8,347 bases of DNA from contig CAZUZD010000281.1 in NCBI GenBank assembly GCA_964624465.1, positions 1 to 8,347 of the forward strand. Direction: 5' to 3'. Below the pieces are notes generated by a model. The model had not been told where the DNA came from, did not search any database, and saw nothing but the letters and a program-made list of their open reading frames with translations. A program made the position numbers and the translations under genes. This document shows, one piece after another, positions 1 to 5,676 of this stretch; positions within the stretch are counted from its first letter, which is position 1; each line of letters opens with the position of its first letter. Source of the DNA: CAZUZD01 sp964624465. Its GTDB lineage: Bacteria; Planctomycetota; Planctomycetia; Isosphaerales; Isosphaeraceae.

Positions 1-1267
1 AGAACAGCTGCTCCTCGCCGATCTTCGAAACGCTGGCCTCGTGCCCGATCTTGACGTCGTCCTCGTCGATCTCGATGTACGGGTACGTGTCAGACCGGCT
101 CAGCGGGTCGAGGATCAGGGCGTCGCAGACGACGTTCGACTTGCACCGCTTGGCGCCGTCCATGACCTTCAGCAGGCCGCGGTAGCTGGAGCGGCCGCCG
201 CCCTTGCTGATGCTCTTGGAGATGATCCGCGAGCTGGTGTCGGGGGCCTCGTGCACGACCTTGCCGCCGGCGTCCTGGTGCTGGCCCTTGTTGGCGAAGG
301 CGATCGACAGGATCTCGCCGCGGGCACCACGGCCGCGCATGTGCACGGCGGGGTACTTCATGGTGAGCTTCGAGCCGAGGTTGCCGTCGACCCACTCCAT
401 CAGCGAATCCTCGTAGGCGACGGCGCGCTTGGTGACGAGGTTGTAGATGTTGTTGGCCCAGTTCTGGATCGTCGTGTACCGGCAGCGGCCGTGCTTCTTG
501 ACGATGATCTCGACGACGGCCGAGTGCAGGCTCTCGCTGGTGTAGATCGGGGCCGTGCAGCCCTCAACGTAGTGCACCTGCGCGCCGTCCTCGACGATGA
601 TCAGGGTCCGCTCGAACTGGCCCATGTTCTCGGCGTTGATCCGGAAGTAGGCCTGGAGCGGGATGTCGACCTTCACCCCCTTGGGGATGTAGACGAACGA
701 GCCGCCCGACCAGACCGCGGAGTTCAGCGCGGCGAACTTGTTGTCGTCGATCGGGATGATCGAGCCGATGTGCTCGCGGACGATGTCCGGGTACTCGCGG
801 ATCGCCGAGTCGGTATCGGTGAAGATCACGCCCTTGGCGGCGAGGTCCTCGCGGAGGCTGTGGTAGACGACCTCGCTCTCGTACTGGGCGCCAACGCCGG
901 CGATCAGGCCGCGCTTCTCGGCCTCGGGGATGCCGAGCTTGTCGTAGGTGTTCTTGATGTCGGCGGGGATGTCGTCCCAGGTCTGGCCCTGGCGGTCGGC
1001 GGCCCGCATGAAGTAGTGGATGTCGTCGTAGTTCAGGTCGAGCAGGCTGCCGCCCCAGGTCGGGGTCGGCTTCTGGAGGAAGACCTCCAGGCCCTTGAGC
1101 CGGAACTGGCGCATCCAGTCGGGCTCGTTCTTCATCTCCGAGATCTGCTCGACGACCTGACGGCTCAGGCCCTTGGCGGCCTTGAAGGCGTACTTGAAGT
1201 CGTCCTTGAAGCCGTACTTGTAATCCTCGTTGATGCCCTTGACCTGGGCGCCGAGGTCGGTCGACAT
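1..1267 (-). CDS. sufB: Fe-S cluster assembly scaffold SufB (3' end cut off by window edge)
   Basis: SufB is the cytoplasmic scaffold subunit of the SufBCD complex, on which sulfur and iron are assembled into nascent Fe-S clusters. Reading the complement from ATG at 1267 gives 422 codons with no stop, beginning MSTDLGAQVKGINEDYKYGF and still open at base 1. Family hallmarks are visible: the VEGCTAP stretch, SSYRGLLKV, and near the cut end the VVCDA cysteine (residue 381) and the HEAS glutamate (residue 410). These match the Cys405/Glu434 pair needed for cluster building in E. coli SufB. The frame ends in SKIGEEQLF, so by family length only about 50 residues are missing. An AAAGGA ribosome site (complement of 1276-1281) lies 8 bases before the ATG and supports this start. 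sufC lies 72 bases upstream on the same strand, so the two are almost certainly co-transcribed. Identification is very secure. Confidence 0.97.
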   Translation of the reverse strand, partial: MSTDLGAQVKGINEDYKYGFKDDFKYAFKAAKGLSRQVVEQISEMKNEPDWMRQFRLKGLEVFLQKPTPTWGGSLLDLNYDDIHYFMRAADRQGQTWDDIPADIKNTYDKLGIPEAEKRGLIAGVGAQYESEVVYHSLREDLAAKGVIFTDTDSAIREYPDIVREHIGSIIPIDDNKFAALNSAVWSGGSFVYIPKGVKVDIPLQAYFRINAENMGQFERTLIIVEDGAQVHYVEGCTAPIYTSESLHSAVVEIIVKKHGRCRYTTIQNWANNIYNLVTKRAVAYEDSLMEWVDGNLGSKLTMKYPAVHMRGRGARGEILSIAFANKGQHQDAGGKVVHEAPDTSSRIISKSISKGGGRSSYRGLLKVMDGAKRCKSNVVCDALILDPLSRSDTYPYIEIDEDDVKIGHEASVSKIGEEQLF

Positions 1268-1339
1268 GGCGTCAGTCCTTTATGTGGAGGAAGATGAGCG
1301 AACGGGCCCGACGGGGCTGCGGCTGGGATGCGGTGCGAC

Positions 1340-2170
1340 TCAGAGGCCGGCCGCGGCCGGGGCGCCCTGCTCGATCTGGTCCTCGTCGCGGGCGGCGTCG
1401 GGGTACTTGGCGCGGATCCAGTCGTAGCCGTCGCGCTCGAGCTTCTCGACCAGCTCCGGCCCGCCGCTCTCGACGACCCGGCCCCCGAAGAAGATGTGCA
1501 CGAACTGCGGCTTGATGTAGTTGAGGATCCGCTGGTAGTGCGTGATCACCAGCGTGCCGGTGCCGATCCGCTGGGCGCAGCGGTTGACGCCCTCGCTGAC
1601 GACCCGGACCGCGTCGATGTCGAGGCCGGAGTCGGTCTCGTCGAGGATCGCGAAGGCCGGCGCCAGCATCGAGAGCTGGAGGATCTCGGCGCGCTTCTTC
1701 TCGCCGCCGGAGAACCCCTCGTTGAGGTAGCGGCGGGCGAAGTCGGCGTCGACGCCGAGGTCGTCCATGTGCGACTTGAGTTCCTTGCGGAAGTCGCGCA
1801 TCGGGATCAGGTCTTCCCCTTCCTTGCGGTCGGGGTTGCGGATGTTCGTGACGGCGTGCCGCAGGAAGTTGGCCAGGGTGACGCCGGGGATCGAGGTCGG
1901 GTACTGGAACGCCAGGAACAGGCCGGCCTTGGCGCGGTCGTCCGGCTCCAGCTCCAGGAGGTCGACGTCGCCCAGGGTGGCGGTGCCGGCGGTCACCTCG
2001 TAGTTCGGGTGCCCGGCCAGGGCATAGCTCAGGGTGCTCTTGCCCGAGCCGTTCGGGCCCATCAGCGCGTGCACCTCGCCCTGGCGAATCGTGAGGTTGA
2101 CCCCCTTGAGGATCTCCTTGCCATCGACGGCGACGTGCAGGTTCTCGATCTTCAGGACCTTGCTGCTCAT
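1340..2170 (-). CDS. sufC: Fe-S cluster assembly ATPase SufC
   Basis: SufC is the soluble ABC-type ATPase that drives conformational change in the SufBCD scaffold. It is not a transporter despite its fold. From ATG at 2170 the protein has 276 residues, starting MSSKVLKIENLHVAVDG. Walker A GPNGSGKS is at residues 38-45, the Q-loop FQYP at 88-91, signature FSGGEKKR at 153-160, Walker B FAILDE at 173-178 followed by SGLD, and the switch histidine at 211. The FSGGEKKRAEILQ and LDETDSGLD forms are characteristic of SufC. The start is uncertain: the frame extends upstream to ATG at 2182 and GTG at 2191. The GTG has a GGAG four bases ahead of it, while the ATG at 2170 has no well-spaced ribosome site. 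I chose 2170 because SufC proteins normally begin a few residues before LKIxNLHV. The order regulator-sufC-sufB on one strand indicates a SUF operon. Confidence 0.96.
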   Translation of the reverse strand: MSSKVLKIENLHVAVDGKEILKGVNLTIRQGEVHALMGPNGSGKSTLSYALAGHPNYEVTAGTATLGDVDLLELEPDDRAKAGLFLAFQYPTSIPGVTLANFLRHAVTNIRNPDRKEGEDLIPMRDFRKELKSHMDDLGVDADFARRYLNEGFSGGEKKRAEILQLSMLAPAFAILDETDSGLDIDAVRVVSEGVNRCAQRIGTGTLVITHYQRILNYIKPQFVHIFFGGRVVESGGPELVEKLERDGYDWIRAKYPDAARDEDQIEQGAPAAAGL

Positions 2171-2309
2171 CCCTCGTTCCATCCCGGGCACCGGGCTCCA
2201 GACGAATCGTTGCGGGGTTTCAGTGACAATCAGCGGGCCGCGCGGGGCGGACCCTTTTCAGTACGATCGGGCTCGGGTCATGGTGAGCGGGTGGGGGGCG
2301 GGCCGGACC
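2171..2309 (-). other. 139-base gap between SufR-like gene and sufC
   Basis: This gap is long for genes of one operon and could hold a second promoter or a control site for sufCB. On the minus strand a TTGTCA (complement of 2224-2229) resembles a -35 box, but the sequence 17 bases further on (TTCGTC) is a poor -10 box. I saw no convincing terminator and no CAAC-N6-GTTG site of the cyanobacterial SufR-operator kind. The simplest reading is an untranslated spacer inside one transcript. Confidence 0.3.
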
Positions 2310-2993
2310 TCAGCCCGCCCGCGCCGGCCGGGGCCGGTCAGGACCGGCCGACACGGTCGGCTTGGCCTCGAAGTCGCACGAGCGGTGGCCATCGAGCCGG
2401 CACTGCGAGAGCCGCAGGGCGTGGCCCAGCACCTTCTCGAACATCTTGCGCTCCAGGGCGCAGACGGCCGGGTCGGTCTCGGCCAGCTCGAAGTACGGGC
2501 AGGAGTGCTGCCGGAGCATCGGCGAGCCGTCGCCGACGCCGGCGACGACCTCGGCCTCGATGCCGCGGTCGTGCAGGATCTCGCCGAGCTGCACCAGCCG
2601 CCCCTCCCAGCCCTCGCCGGTGAGCTGCGAGCGGTACAGGGCCGCCAGCCGGTCGGTGATCCGCAGGAAGAGGGCGCGACGGAGTTTGCGGTCCTCGATC
2701 GTCTGCATCATCTCTTCCCAGAGCACCACCGCCAGGTCGGCGTAGTTCTGGCCCAGGCGGCGGTGCGCCTCGGCGCTGGCCTGGTAGGTGTGCCGGGGCC
2801 GGCCCCGGCCGCCGTGCTCGGCCTGGCGCTCGACCAGCCCCGAGCTGACCAGCCGGCCCAGCCGGACCCGGATCGCGGTGGCCGTCACGCCCATCGCCGT
2901 CGCCAGCTCGGCGACGGTCAGCGGTCCCCGGCGCCGGATCAGATCCAGCAACGGGCGGTCCGACGACTCCATCGGCTCGGCGGACTTGGACAT
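2310..2993 (-). CDS. SufR-like Fe-S-sensing HTH transcriptional regulator of the SUF operon
   Basis: This is probably a repressor of the downstream suf genes that reads the cell's Fe-S supply through a bound cluster. The 227-residue protein has an N-terminal winged-helix region at about residues 14-57 (LLDLIRRRGPLTVAELATAM then TATAIRVRLGRLVSSGLVER) with a GRGRPRHTY wing like the DeoR/ArsR-type HTH of SufR proteins. The middle is helical. The C-terminal part carries Cys165, Cys178, Cys198 and Cys206, that is C-X12-C-X19-C-X7-C. The first spacing matches SufR, and the 165/178/206 trio has the 13- and 28-residue steps I recall for the cluster ligands of mycobacterial SufR. The ATG at 2993 follows a GGAGGA about 12 bases upstream; a second ATG at residue 8 is possible. 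A good promoter lies just ahead and sufC-sufB follow on the same strand. Regulation of suf is inferred from context plus family. Confidence 0.85.
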   Translation of the reverse strand: MSKSAEPMESSDRPLLDLIRRRGPLTVAELATAMGVTATAIRVRLGRLVSSGLVERQAEHGGRGRPRHTYQASAEAHRRLGQNYADLAVVLWEEMMQTIEDRKLRRALFLRITDRLAALYRSQLTGEGWEGRLVQLGEILHDRGIEAEVVAGVGDGSPMLRQHSCPYFELAETDPAVCALERKMFEKVLGHALRLSQCRLDGHRSCDFEAKPTVSAGPDRPRPARAG

Positions 2994-3023
2994 GGGCGTA
3001 TCGGTTCCTCCGGTGATGGCCGT

Positions 3024-3052
3024 ATTCTAGACCCGCCCCCCCGGGGGGTCCA
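3024..3052 (-). promoter_or_regulatory. Sigma-70-like promoter of the SUF operon
   Basis: On the minus strand TGGACC (complement of 3047-3052, 4 of 6 matches to TTGACA) is followed after exactly 17 bases by TAGAAT (complement of 3024-3029, 5 of 6 matches to TATAAT). Initiation would fall near 3017, about 24 bases before the regulator's ATG. The spacer contains C4-G7, and the 12-base palindrome of six C and six G (3037-3048) overlaps the -35 box and spacer. That palindrome could be an operator or simply skewed sequence. Boxes were read by eye. Confidence 0.6.
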
Positions 3053-3232
3053 CCCCCTTGCGGCATTTTTCTCAAGCGGAATTGCGAAAACTCGGCCGGG
3101 CCGGTTTCCGGCCCGCTGGCGCAATAACCGAAGGGGTGCAGCGAACCTTCTTTGCACCTTCGCCCGGGGTCCGGCCCGCGTGGGCCGAGGACCGACCCTG
3201 ACCCGGGCGCCGTCGGGTCGTAGAGGACCGTG
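3053..3232 (+). other. Leader region upstream of the ABC exporter genes, with three potential hairpins
   Basis: No gene is evident here. The left part (about 3058-3130) is noticeably less GC-rich than its surroundings and probably holds the promoter for the exporter operon, but I could not pick a convincing -35/-10 pair. Three inverted repeats follow. A perfect 8-bp stem with a TTT loop lies at 3097-3104/3108-3115. An imperfect stem at 3129-3140/3153-3162 (CGAAGG-GG-TGCA against TGCACCTTCG) has a two-base bulge. A two-part stem lies at 3168-3177/3182-3193 (GGTCC+GGCCC against GGGCC+GGACC, two-base bulge, GCGT loop). In DNA this GC-rich some stems are expected by chance, so their role is uncertain. 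Confidence 0.45.
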
Positions 3233-4150
3233 ATGGACGCCATCGTGCTCGAGGACGTGCGGAAGACCTTCGGCCCGCACGTGGCCGTCGACGGCCTGTC
3301 GCTGCGGGTGCCGCGCGGCAGCCTGTATGGATTCATCGGCCCGAATGGTTCGGGCAAGACGACCACCCTGCGCATGATCATGCACATGCTCCTGCCCGAC
3401 TCCGGCGCCGTCGAGGTGCTCGGCAGCCGCGGCACCCGCGCGGCGCAGGACCGCGTCGGCTACCTGCCCGAGGAGCGGGGCCTGTACAAGAAGATGACCA
3501 TCCGCCGGCTCCTGCGCTACTACGGCGCGCTCAAGGGGGCCCGCCAGCCCGACCTGGACGTCGCCATCGCCGACTGGATGGAGCGGATGCAGCTGACGGC
3601 CTGGCTCGACAAGAAGATCGAGGCGCTCTCCAAGGGCATGGCCCAGAAGGTCCAGTTCGTGGGCGCCGTGGTGGCCCGGCCCGACCTGGTGATCCTCGAC
3701 GAGCCGTTCTCGGGCCTGGACCCGGTCAACGCCGAGGTCCTCAAGGACGCCGTGCTCGCGCTGAGGCAGTCCGGCACCACCGTCGTCTTCTCGACCCACG
3801 ACATGGCGGTGGCCGAGCGGATGTGCGACCGGATCTTCATGATCTTCAAGGGCCAGAAGGTCCTCGACGGCACCCTCGACGAGATCCAGGACGCCTACGG
3901 CCAGGACACGATCCGCCTGCGCACCGGCCTGGACCGCGACGCTCTGGCCCGCCTGCCGGGCGTCGAGGAGGTCAACGACTACGGTCAGGAGCAGGTCGTC
4001 CGCTACCAGGGCGACCCCCAGGAGCTGCTGCGGACCCTGGTCGCCCGCACGACGGTGGCGCACTTCGAGCAGACCCGGCCCTCGCTGCACGACATCTTCG
4101 TGCGGATCGCGGCCCCCGACCGGGAGGTGAGCATCCATGCGATGGCGTAA
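3233..4150 (+). CDS. ABC-2 type exporter ATP-binding subunit, NatA-like
   Basis: This is the cytoplasmic ATPase powering the membrane subunit encoded next. The 305-residue protein starts at ATG 3233, chosen over the GTG at 3230 because AGAGGA (3222-3227) sits five bases before the ATG. Walker A GPNGSGKT is at residues 36-43, the Q-loop region YLPEERGLY at 77-85 has Glu in place of the usual Gln, and the signature is LSKGM at 132-136. Walker B LVILDEP is at 152-158, then SGLDP, and the switch histidine is 189 in STHDM. The YLPEERGLYKKM and LSKGMAQK forms are typical of the NatA/YhaQ branch. Residues from about 215 to 297, ending in PSLHDIFVRI, form the C-terminal extension seen in that branch. 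The last 14 bases overlap the permease gene. Known NatAB exports sodium, but this branch is broad and the substrate here cannot be told from sequence. Confidence 0.93.
   Translation: MDAIVLEDVRKTFGPHVAVDGLSLRVPRGSLYGFIGPNGSGKTTTLRMIMHMLLPDSGAVEVLGSRGTRAAQDRVGYLPEERGLYKKMTIRRLLRYYGALKGARQPDLDVAIADWMERMQLTAWLDKKIEALSKGMAQKVQFVGAVVARPDLVILDEPFSGLDPVNAEVLKDAVLALRQSGTTVVFSTHDMAVAERMCDRIFMIFKGQKVLDGTLDEIQDAYGQDTIRLRTGLDRDALARLPGVEEVNDYGQEQVVRYQGDPQELLRTLVARTTVAHFEQTRPSLHDIFVRIAAPDREVSIHAMA
4122..4127 (+). promoter_or_regulatory. Ribosome binding site of the permease gene, inside the ATPase gene
   Basis: GGGAGG lies nine bases before the ATG at 4137, within the coding sequence of the ATPase. It fixes the permease start and indicates independent or coupled translation of the two overlapping genes. 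Confidence 0.75.
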
Positions 4151-5486
4151 GGTCGGAGTGGTCGCCGCCAACGAGTTCCACACGGCGGTCCGCACCAAGG
4201 CGTTCCTGATCAGCCTGTTCCTCATGCCCCTGCTCATGGTCGGCTCGGGGCTCCTCCAGGCGACCATGGCCAAGCGGGTCGACACCACCCCCCGGCCCAT
4301 CGCCGTGATCGACCCGGCCGGCACGCTGTACCCGGCGCTCGAGCAGTCGGCGGCCGCGTACAACCAGGCGATGGTCGGCGCCGACGGGGCCCTCAAGGGC
4401 CCGAAGATCCTGCCCGAGCGGGTCGAGCTCGGCGGCAAGCCCGAGCCCGAGGTGCTGCTGGCACTCTCCGACCGGGTCCGCTCCGGCGGCCTGGCGGCGT
4501 TCGCCGTGCTGCCCGAGGGCCTGGACGACCCGGCGGCCGCGCCCAGGCCGCTGCGGTTCTACTCGAACAACCCCAACGACGAGGTCGTGCCGGGCTGGCT
4601 CGGCGGCGTGATCAACGGCGTGGTGCGGTCGCAGAGGCTCCGCGCCGCCGGCATCGACCCCGAGCTGGCCGCCCGCCTGGGCCAGCCGGTGCCGACCGAG
4701 ACGCTCACGCTCCTGGACCGCGCCGCCCCCGTCGCCGACGGAGTGGACGGATCGGGCACCGCCGGGGCCCCGGGCGCCATCGTCGAGGCCCGCAAGGTCG
4801 ACAAGATCCGCACCACCCTGGTGCCGCTGGCGCTGATGATCATCGTCTTCATGGTGGTCATGACCACCACGCCGCCGCTCTTGCAGGCGGTCATCGAGGA
4901 GAAGATGAGCCGCGTCAGCGAGGTGCTGCTCGGCTCGCTGACCCCCTTCGAGCTGATGTTTGGCAAGCTCCTGGGCGGCACGGCGGTGGCGCTGCTGCTG
5001 GCCGGCCTGTACGGCGGCGGGGCGTTCGGGGTGGCCCACCACTTCGGCTACACCGACGCGATCCCGCCGCAGCTCCTGGGCATGACGATCCTGTTCGTGG
5101 TGCTGGCCGTGTTCCTGTTCGGGTCGCTGTACCTGGCCATGGGCTCGGCGTGCAGCGAGCTCAAGGACGCGCAGTCGCTGATGATGCCCGTGATGCTGCT
5201 GTCGATGCTGCCGATGTTCGTCTGGACGGCCGTGCTGCGGGCCCCCAACAGCCCGCTGGCGGTCGGCATGTCCCTGTTCCCGCCGGCGACGCCGTACCTG
5301 ATGCTGCTCCGGATGGCCATGCAGCCGCCGCCGCCGCTCTGGCAGGTGGGGCTCTCGGTGCTGCTGACGGCGCTCTTCGTGCTGGCGTGCGTCTGGGCGG
5401 CGGCGAAGATCTTCCGCATCGGCCTGCTGATGCAAGGGAAGGCCCCGTCGTTCGCCGAGCTGGCCCGCTGGGTCGTCGCCCGCTGA
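4137..5486 (+). CDS. ABC-2 type exporter membrane subunit, NatB-like
   Basis: This is the inner-membrane permease partner of the preceding ATPase. The 449-residue protein has an N-terminal membrane helix (about 22-42, AFLISLFLMPLLMVGSGLLQ) and then a large domain (about 45-222), expected outside the cytoplasm. A C-terminal block of hydrophobic helices follows at about 227-247, 277-300, 313-336, 346-366 and 402-424, possibly with one more near 375-392. This single helix, large loop, helix bundle layout is that of NatB/ABC-2 permeases. The segment after the second helix, EEKMSRVSEVLLGSLTPFEL (residues 254-273), is the conserved cytoplasmic coupling motif of the family, which usually reads EEKxSRxxEVLLSSxxPxxL. 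The gene overlaps the ATPase by 14 bases and has its own ribosome site. No clear intrinsic terminator follows. The family call is secure; the substrate is unknown. Confidence 0.92.
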   Translation: MRWRKVGVVAANEFHTAVRTKAFLISLFLMPLLMVGSGLLQATMAKRVDTTPRPIAVIDPAGTLYPALEQSAAAYNQAMVGADGALKGPKILPERVELGGKPEPEVLLALSDRVRSGGLAAFAVLPEGLDDPAAAPRPLRFYSNNPNDEVVPGWLGGVINGVVRSQRLRAAGIDPELAARLGQPVPTETLTLLDRAAPVADGVDGSGTAGAPGAIVEARKVDKIRTTLVPLALMIIVFMVVMTTTPPLLQAVIEEKMSRVSEVLLGSLTPFELMFGKLLGGTAVALLLAGLYGGGAFGVAHHFGYTDAIPPQLLGMTILFVVLAVFLFGSLYLAMGSACSELKDAQSLMMPVMLLSMLPMFVWTAVLRAPNSPLAVGMSLFPPATPYLMLLRMAMQPPPPLWQVGLSVLLTALFVLACVWAAAKIFRIGLLMQGKAPSFAELARWVVAR

Positions 5487-5498
5487 GCCCCCGTCCGC

Positions 5499-5550
5499 GC
5501 CCGCACCGTCGCGTCCCGGCCTTTTTCGTAGGCAGACCGCCGGTGCGGGC
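5499..5550. repeat. 10-bp perfect inverted repeat, arms 5499-5508 and 5541-5550
   Basis: GCCCGCACCG at 5499-5508 is the exact reverse complement of CGGTGCGGGC at 5541-5550, with a 32-base interval that includes CGGCCTTTTTCG. As RNA it could form the 3' end structure of the exporter transcript. However, the T run is in the loop rather than after the stem, so it is not a standard intrinsic terminator. Confidence 0.6.
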
Positions 5551-5552
5551 CC

Positions 5553-5558
5553 TAGACT
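5553..5558 (+). promoter_or_regulatory. Possible -10 box for the sigma factor unit
   Basis: TAGACT matches TATAAT at four of six positions. It resembles the TAGAAT of the SUF promoter in this window. No good -35 box lies 16-18 bases upstream, so an activator or an alternative sigma factor would be needed. It would give a leader of roughly 110 bases. The call is tentative. Confidence 0.3.
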
Positions 5559-5560
5559 GG

Positions 5561-5577
5561 GGGGACCCGTCGTCCCC
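5561..5577 (+). repeat. Small hairpin GGGGAC/GTCCCC
   Basis: A 6-bp perfect stem (5561-5566 with 5572-5577) has a five-base loop. It lies just after the candidate -10 box, so it would sit at the very 5' end of the sigma factor transcript. Confidence 0.4.
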
Positions 5578-5590
5578 GTTCCGACCCCGT

Positions 5591-5621
5591 GGTCGCGCCC
5601 GCCGTTCGGTGGTGCGCGACC
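5591..5621 (+). repeat. Long hairpin in the sigma factor leader
   Basis: GGTCGCGC (5591-5598) pairs perfectly with GCGCGACC (5614-5621). Inside it CCGCC (5599-5603) can pair with GGTGG (5608-5612), including one G-U, leaving a single bulged T at 5613 and a GTTC loop. The total is 13 pairs over 31 bases. No T run follows, so a leader structure or protein site is more likely than a terminator. Confidence 0.5.
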
Positions 5622-5676
5622 GGCCCGGACCCCCTGGATCCGGGCGGTCTGCCTGCCGCGAGCGCGAGCCGATCCC

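Larger units (their letters stand above)
5530..5654. repeat. 12-bp perfect inverted repeat, arms 5530-5541 and 5643-5654
   Basis: AGGCAGACCGCC at 5530-5541 is the exact reverse complement of GGCGGTCTGCCT at 5643-5654, enclosing 101 bases. Its left arm lies between the two arms of the 5499-5550 repeat and shares base 5541 with it, so the two repeats interlock in an A-B-A'-B' order. The right arm ends 22 bases before the sigma factor start codon. Confidence 0.6.
5487..5676 (+). other. 190-base intergenic region before the sigma factor gene, rich in inverted repeats
   Basis: No open frame of note lies here. It holds a T5 run at 5522-5526, a possible -10 box, two long interlocking inverted repeats and two local hairpins, each listed separately. 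It should carry the end of the exporter transcript and the promoter and leader of the sigma factor unit. Confidence 0.6.

Noticed and set aside
41..1297. 418-residue plus-strand open frame opposite sufB
   Set aside because: It is the antisense shadow of sufB. The product is a Val/Leu/Asp/Ala-rich low-complexity chain produced by GC-biased codon positions, whereas the minus strand encodes an unmistakable SufB.
2171..3060. Cyanobacterial-type SufR operator CAAC-N6-GTTG
   Set aside because: Scanned by eye in both gaps of the suf operon. Single CAAC or GTTG half sites occur but not the correctly spaced pair.
3080..3115. Minus-strand terminator from the 8-bp hairpin and a downstream T4
   Set aside because: The T run is only four long and begins six bases past the stem. 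No gene on the minus strand would end there.
3230..3232. GTG start for the exporter ATPase at 3230
   Set aside because: The AGAGGA site would be only two bases away from it. The adjacent ATG at 3233 has a normal five-base gap.
2939..4438. 499-residue minus-strand open frame across the exporter genes
   Set aside because: It runs antisense to the ATPase and into the permease and overlaps the suf promoter. It has no recognisable domain, while the plus strand has full ABC motifs.
5499..5530. Intrinsic terminator after the exporter, suggested by T5 at 5522-5526
   Set aside because: The bases just before the T run are C-rich with no complementary G-rich arm, so no stem ends at the T run. The only stem nearby places the T run in its loop.
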